Below, piece by piece: positions 60,529 to 64,000 of a stretch of 64,000 nucleotides of DNA (position 1 is its first letter; the number at the start of each line of letters is the position of its first letter). The notes beneath the pieces were generated by a model that did no database searches, was not told the DNA's origin, and worked only from the letters and a program-made list of their open reading frames with translations. The position numbers and the translations under genes are program-made. The DNA comes from an uncultured Hyphomicrobiales bacterium (lineage in GTDB: Bacteria; Pseudomonadota; Alphaproteobacteria; Rhizobiales; Devosiaceae), in assembly GCA_903828145.1 (NCBI GenBank), contig CAIKKY010000006.1, positions 310,001 to 374,000 on the forward strand, given 5' to 3'.

Positions 60529-60573
60529 ATGAAGACCTGCACCATCATTCGGGGCATCATTATTATCCGCTAG
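60529..60573 (+). CDS. Isoleucine-rich leader peptide of cysS-cimA operon (14 aa)
   Basis: The reading frame encodes MKTCTIIRGIIIIR and a TAG stop. Six of 14 codons are Ile, four of them consecutive (60556-60567). It is too short to be an ordinary protein. It lies directly at the predicted transcript start and precedes a set of alternative hairpins. One Cys codon is present, but the Ile run is the natural stall site. The downstream cimA gene belongs to isoleucine synthesis, which fits control by charged tRNA-Ile. Confidence 0.78.
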   Translation: MKTCTIIRGIIIIR

Positions 60574-60645
60574 CATTCGCTCGCGGCGCGGTCTTCTTCT
60601 TCCCGATAGTTCCTTGAAGAGCCGCCCGCGAGGGGTGGCTTTGTC
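60567..60645 (+). promoter_or_regulatory. Transcription attenuator (alternative hairpins) before cysS
   Basis: Hairpin 1:2 pairs 60567-60574 with 60579-60586 (seven pairs, one mismatch, ATTC loop) across the leader stop codon. Segment 2 (CTCGCGG, 60580-60586) can instead pair perfectly with CCGCGAG (60626-60632), an antiterminator. That pairing excludes the terminator hairpin AGCCGCCC / GGGTGGCT (60620-60640), which is followed by TTGT. A ribosome stalled at Ile codons would cover segment 1 and favour 2:3, while one at the stop codon would cover 2 and favour termination. Confidence 0.75.
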
Positions 60646-60663
60646 GTGCGCGAGGATCTGTCT

Positions 60664-62064
60664 GTGGGAACACCCCCGGTTTTGCGGCTGACCAACACGC
60701 TGACGAGGACCAAAGAGGTCTTTCGTCCGATCGATCCGGCGCGCGTGCGCGTTTATGCCTGCGGGCCGACGGTCTATGACTTCGCCCACATCGGTAATGC
60801 GCGCCCGGTGATCGTTTTCGACCTGCTGTTCCGGCTGCTGCGGCTCCTCTATGGGGCCGATCATGTCACCTATGTGCGCAACATCACCGACGTGGACGAC
60901 AAGATCAACGCCCGCGCCGTGCGCGACTTCCCCGGCCTGCCGCTCAACGAGGCCATCCGCCGCGTGACCGAAACCACGGCTGCCCAATATGGCAAAGATT
61001 GCGCCGCCCTCGGCGCGCTGAAGCCCAGCGTCGAGCCGCGCGCGACCGAAAACATCGCCGAAATGCAGGCGATAATCTCGACCCTGATCGAGCGCCATCA
61101 CGCCTATGCGGCGAGTGGCGAAGTGCTGTTCGATACCGCCTCCATGCCCGATTACGGCCAGCTTTCGGGCCGCAATCTCGAGGACAATCTCGCCGGGGCG
61201 CGCATTGCCGTCGAGGCCCACAAAAAGAACCCTGCCGATTTCGTGTTGTGGAAGCAGTCCTCGCCCGATGAGCCGGGCTGGGACAGCCCCTGGGGCCGCG
61301 GTCGGCCCGGCTGGCACATTGAATGCTCCGCCATGAGTGAGCGCTACCTCGGCCCGGTGTTCGATATTCACGCGGGCGGGCTCGACCTCATCTTCCCGCA
61401 CCATGAAAACGAGATCGCCCAGTCGCGCTGCGCCCATGGCACGCCGGTCATGGCCAACTACTGGCTGCACAACGGCTTTCTGCAGGTCGAAGGGCAGAAA
61501 ATGTCGAAGTCGCTCGGCAATTTCGTCACCATTCATGAGTTGCTTGAAACCGACCGCTTTGGCGGACGGCGCTGGCCGGGCGCGGTGCTGCGGCTTGCCA
61601 TGCTTATGACGCACTACCGCGAGCCCATTGATTTCTCGGTGAAGCGCCTCGAAGAGGCCGAACAGAAGCTGAAGGATTGGCAACGGGCCGCCTCGCCCCA
61701 GCCCGGCACACCGCCCGATGACAGTGTTGTTGCCGAGCTCTGCGATGACCTCAACTTTCACCGCGCCTCGGTGGCGCTCGATGCCATAGCGCGCAAGGCC
61801 AATCGCGGTACCGAGACGGCAGCGCATTGCCTGTATGCCACGCTCGATTTCCTCGGGCTCCTCGGCGACGATCTTCTGGCCAAAAACACCGCCGATGCGC
61901 CCTCGGGCGTCGATGCAGCGGTGGCCGAACGCCTCGCCGCACTCAATGCCAGGGATTTTGCCGGGGCCGACCGCATTCGCGCCGAGCTGCTGGCCCGGGG
62001 TATTCAGCTGATGGACTACAAGGACGAAACGGGCGCCCGCCAGACCCGCTGGGAGATGAAGTGA
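60664..62064 (+). CDS. cysS: Cysteinyl-tRNA synthetase
   Basis: The 466-residue class I synthetase has '[19 protein letters not shown]' (zinc Cys and HIGH-type motif), zinc ligands 'WHIECSAMS' and '[11 protein letters not shown]', and 'KMSKSLGN' for ATP. The C-terminal helical domain includes '[28 protein letters not shown]'. GTG 60664 is chosen because GAGGA (60652-60656) is well spaced and the family length fits. GTG 60646 lies on the attenuator and is less likely. The stop overlaps the start of cimA by one base, so both are cotranscribed. Confidence 0.95.
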   Translation: MGTPPVLRLTNTLTRTKEVFRPIDPARVRVYACGPTVYDFAHIGNARPVIVFDLLFRLLRLLYGADHVTYVRNITDVDDKINARAVRDFPGLPLNEAIRRVTETTAAQYGKDCAALGALKPSVEPRATENIAEMQAIISTLIERHHAYAASGEVLFDTASMPDYGQLSGRNLEDNLAGARIAVEAHKKNPADFVLWKQSSPDEPGWDSPWGRGRPGWHIECSAMSERYLGPVFDIHAGGLDLIFPHHENEIAQSRCAHGTPVMANYWLHNGFLQVEGQKMSKSLGNFVTIHELLETDRFGGRRWPGAVLRLAMLMTHYREPIDFSVKRLEEAEQKLKDWQRAASPQPGTPPDDSVVAELCDDLNFHRASVALDAIARKANRGTETAAHCLYATLDFLGLLGDDLLAKNTADAPSGVDAAVAERLAALNARDFAGADRIRAELLARGIQLMDYKDETGARQTRWEMK

Positions 62065-63653
62065 TGTCGCGCGAACGCCTGTTTCTCTTCGATACGACCC
62101 TCCGCGATGGTGCCCAGACCGCCGGGATCGAATTTTCGCTCGAGGATAAAATCTCCGTGGCCGCACTCCTTGAGCAGCTTGGCCTTGATTATATCGAGGG
62201 CGGCTACCCCGGGGCCAATGTCGTTGACGACGCGTTTTTTGCCGAGCCGCGCCTCAAACACGCGACCTTCACCGCCTTCGGCATGACCAAGCGGGCCGGG
62301 CGCTCGGTGAGCAATGATCCGGGCGTACAGGCGATCCTCCATTCGGCGGCGTCCGCTGCCTGTTTTGTCGGCAAGGCCTGGGACCACCAGATCCGCACTG
62401 CGCTCGAAATCACGCTTGAGCAGAACCTCAACAATCTGGTCGAGACCGTCGAGGCCGGTGTGGCAGCGGGCAAGGAAGTGCTCATCGACTGCGAACATTT
62501 CTTTGATGGCTATAAATCCGACCCCGCGTACGCGCTGCAGTTTGTCGAGGCCGCGCTGAAGGCCGGCGCGCGCTGGGTGGTGCTCTGCGACACCAATGGC
62601 GGCACGTTACCTGACGAGGTAACCGATATCGTGCGCGCTGTGTGCCGCACCGTGCCCGGCGATCATCTGGGCATCCACGCCCATGATGATACGGGGCAGG
62701 CGGTCGCCAATTCGCTGGCGGCGGTTAACGCCGGTGTGCGCCAGATTCAGGGGACGCTCAACGGCATTGGCGAGCGCTGCGGCAATGCCAATCTCACGAC
62801 CCTCATCCCCACGCTGATGGTGAAACCAAGCTTTGCCGAGCGGTTCGATCTGGGTGTCTCGCCGGAGCAGCTCGCCCGGTTGACCTCGGTGTCACGCGCC
62901 TTTGACGAACTGCTCAACCGCGCCCCGGCGCGGCAGTCGCCCTATGTCGGCACTGCGGCCTTTGCCACCAAGGCGGGCATCCATGCCTCCGCACTCGCCA
63001 AGGATGTGTCGAGCTACGAGCACATTGCCCCTGAACTGGTGGGCAATGAACGCTCGATCATGGTCAGCCAGCAGGCGGGAAAATCCAATCTTCTCGCCGC
63101 CCTGAAGCGCCACGGCATCACCGTCAACAAGGACGATCCGCGCCTCGAAAAACTGCTGCGCGCGGTAAAGGAACGCGAGGCACGCGGCTATTCCTATGAT
63201 GGCGCGGACGCCAGCTTTGTGCTGCTGGCCCGGCACCTGCTTGGCACCGTGCCCGAGTTCTTCACGGTTGAAAGCTATCGCGCGTCGGTGGAGCGGCGCC
63301 ACAATGCTCGGGGCGAGGAAATCACCGTCACTGAAGCCGTGGTCAAGATTCAGGTGGGCACCGAGCGCCTGATGTCGGTGGCCGAGGGCAATGGCCCGAT
63401 CAATGCGCTCGATCTCGCGCTGCGCAAGGATCTCGGGGTCTTCTCGCACCGGATCGCTGACCTTGAACTCGTCGATTTCAAGGTGCGTATCCTCGATGGG
63501 GGCACGGGCGCGGTCACCCGCGTTCTGGTTGAAAGCCGCGATGGCTCCGGCGAGCGCTGGTACACCATCGGGGTCAGCCCCAACATCATCGATGCCTCTT
63601 TTGAGGCGCTTTATGAATCAATCACCTATAAGCTGTTGAAGACCGAAACCTGA
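62064..63653 (+). CDS. cimA: (R)-citramalate synthase
   Basis: The 529-residue enzyme condenses pyruvate and acetyl-CoA to citramalate, the first step of isoleucine synthesis that bypasses threonine. The HMGL-like barrel has 'LFDTTLRDGAQTAGIEFSLE', 'DTNGGTLPDEV' and 'GIHAHDDTGQAVANSLAAV' (metal site), with 'IQGTLNGIGERCGNANL'. The regulatory LeuA_dimer-type domain follows (~390-529). The pattern TTLRDGAQTAG and length match CimA (TIGR00977) rather than IPMS (LeuA). ATG overlaps the cysS stop (TGATG). Confidence 0.95.
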   Translation: MSRERLFLFDTTLRDGAQTAGIEFSLEDKISVAALLEQLGLDYIEGGYPGANVVDDAFFAEPRLKHATFTAFGMTKRAGRSVSNDPGVQAILHSAASAACFVGKAWDHQIRTALEITLEQNLNNLVETVEAGVAAGKEVLIDCEHFFDGYKSDPAYALQFVEAALKAGARWVVLCDTNGGTLPDEVTDIVRAVCRTVPGDHLGIHAHDDTGQAVANSLAAVNAGVRQIQGTLNGIGERCGNANLTTLIPTLMVKPSFAERFDLGVSPEQLARLTSVSRAFDELLNRAPARQSPYVGTAAFATKAGIHASALAKDVSSYEHIAPELVGNERSIMVSQQAGKSNLLAALKRHGITVNKDDPRLEKLLRAVKEREARGYSYDGADASFVLLARHLLGTVPEFFTVESYRASVERRHNARGEEITVTEAVVKIQVGTERLMSVAEGNGPINALDLALRKDLGVFSHRIADLELVDFKVRILDGGTGAVTRVLVESRDGSGERWYTIGVSPNIIDASFEALYESITYKLLKTET

Positions 63654-63681
63654 TCCCGTCCGGGCAGGTTGGCGTGGGGAG

Positions 63682-64000
63682 GTGCCGCTGACGGCCGAGG
63701 GCGAACGCCGGATCGTGTGGATCACCCTCGCTGCGGCGGGGCTGGCTGTGCTTGTCCTGATCCTCGGGCTGATGATGCCGGCCGCCACGGTCTGCGGCCC
63801 TCAGGAAGGCAGCCTGCTCGATTGCCTGCGGCGCGAACTCGACACCCGCGTCAACACAGCCGCGCCGCGCGAGGCCCTGTCCCCCGTTGCGCCAGCGCCA
63901 GCGAGCGCGCCCAAAAGTACGGCTGCGCCAGAGCCACGGGCTGCGCCAAACCCCGCCCCCACACCAGCGCCGCCTGCGCTTCGGCCCGCCGTGCCGCCGG
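63682..64000 (+). CDS. Membrane-anchored Pro/Ala-rich protein, 3' end outside window
   Basis: 106 codons are visible and remain open at the window end. A short polar start (MPLTAEGERRIVW) precedes a transmembrane helix (ITLAAAGLAVLVLILGLMM), the pair 'VCGPQEG..LDC' and a long Pro/Ala-rich region (from ~residue 60). The GTG at 63682 is preceded by GGGGAG but with little spacing. Such layouts occur in envelope proteins whose functional domain follows the linker, which lies outside this window. The function is unknown. Confidence 0.6.
   Translation, partial: MPLTAEGERRIVWITLAAAGLAVLVLILGLMMPAATVCGPQEGSLLDCLRRELDTRVNTAAPREALSPVAPAPASAPKSTAAPEPRAAPNPAPTPAPPALRPAVPP

Noticed and set aside
60304-62166. 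620-codon minus-strand frame antisense to cysS, covering the leader and terminator
   Set aside because: No recognisable domain, and it overlaps confirmed synthetase motifs and the preceding terminator. Codon-bias artefact.
1-64000. tRNA, rRNA, CRISPR arrays, insertion sequences
   Set aside because: Looked for on both strands by eye. No cloverleaf, repeat-spacer array, transposase or terminal inverted repeats were recognised. Short or diverged RNA genes could still be missed without a covariance search.

Overview
The window is GC-rich DNA from an alphaproteobacterium, most likely a member of the Hyphomicrobiales (Rhizobiales). The evidence is an RcGTA-type gene transfer agent cluster, a FeuN/FeuP/FeuQ-like module, the order ccmIEFH / degP / response regulator / histidine kinase / glnE, a PleC/DivJ-like kinase, a class II DAHP synthase, a short second-type GltX, DUF2865, and a BigR/SqrR-type sulfur regulator. 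No rRNA, tRNA, CRISPR array, insertion sequence or origin was recognised. Genus-level placement is not possible from this evidence.

Layout. Positions 1-9.2 kb hold the structural half of a gene transfer agent (gp5 capsid to gp15 'megatron') in one plus-strand run, with no gp7-like gene, closed by a clear intrinsic terminator. At 9.3-13.7 kb lie a small membrane protein, a FeuNPQ-like two-component system with an inverted pair of 15-bp boxes at its start, a lipoprotein and an unknown 409-aa protein. At 13.7-16.8 kb lies a minus-strand, translationally coupled pair of degenerate sarcosine-oxidase-like flavoproteins. At 16.9-29.1 kb lie cytochrome c maturation (ccmIEFH), a TauE/SafE permease, a DegP-type protease, a second two-component system and glnE. 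At 29.1-36.3 kb lie a cytosolic kinase, pepN, an ABC exporter, and a small sulfide/persulfide module (ArsR-type repressor, DUF2892, rhodanese-like protein).

At 36.4-43.2 kb is sugar and transport functions: a GH2 beta-mannosidase behind a LacI-type operator, a D-lyxose-isomerase-like cupin, two tandem EamA transporters and an Nramp transporter. At 43.5-52.6 kb are a cold-shock protein, an MFS pseudogene fragment, dusA, a deaminase, an aspartic protease, divergent cobS/cobT, a PleC-like kinase, an Lrp/AsnC regulator, an L,D-transpeptidase, rpiA and a DUF2059 protein. At 52.7-64 kb are gor, class II DAHP synthase, nadE, gltX, a DUF2865 protein, a secreted small Cys protein, cysS-cimA and the start of an anchored Pro/Ala-rich protein.

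The most unusual signal is upstream of cysS-cimA. A short ORF (60529-60573) encodes a 14-residue peptide with six Ile codons, four of them consecutive. It lies directly downstream of a promoter-like sequence and is followed by mutually exclusive hairpins (1:2, 2:3 and a terminator) in the classical arrangement of transcription attenuation. Because cimA makes the first committed intermediate of threonine-independent isoleucine synthesis, this looks like an isoleucine-sensing attenuator placed in front of a tRNA synthetase gene. Other regulatory candidates are a hairpin over the degP ribosome-binding site, an ATTA-N8-GAAT site at the ArsR/BigR gene, inverted OmpR-type boxes at feuN, and phased repeats in front of the Lrp gene.
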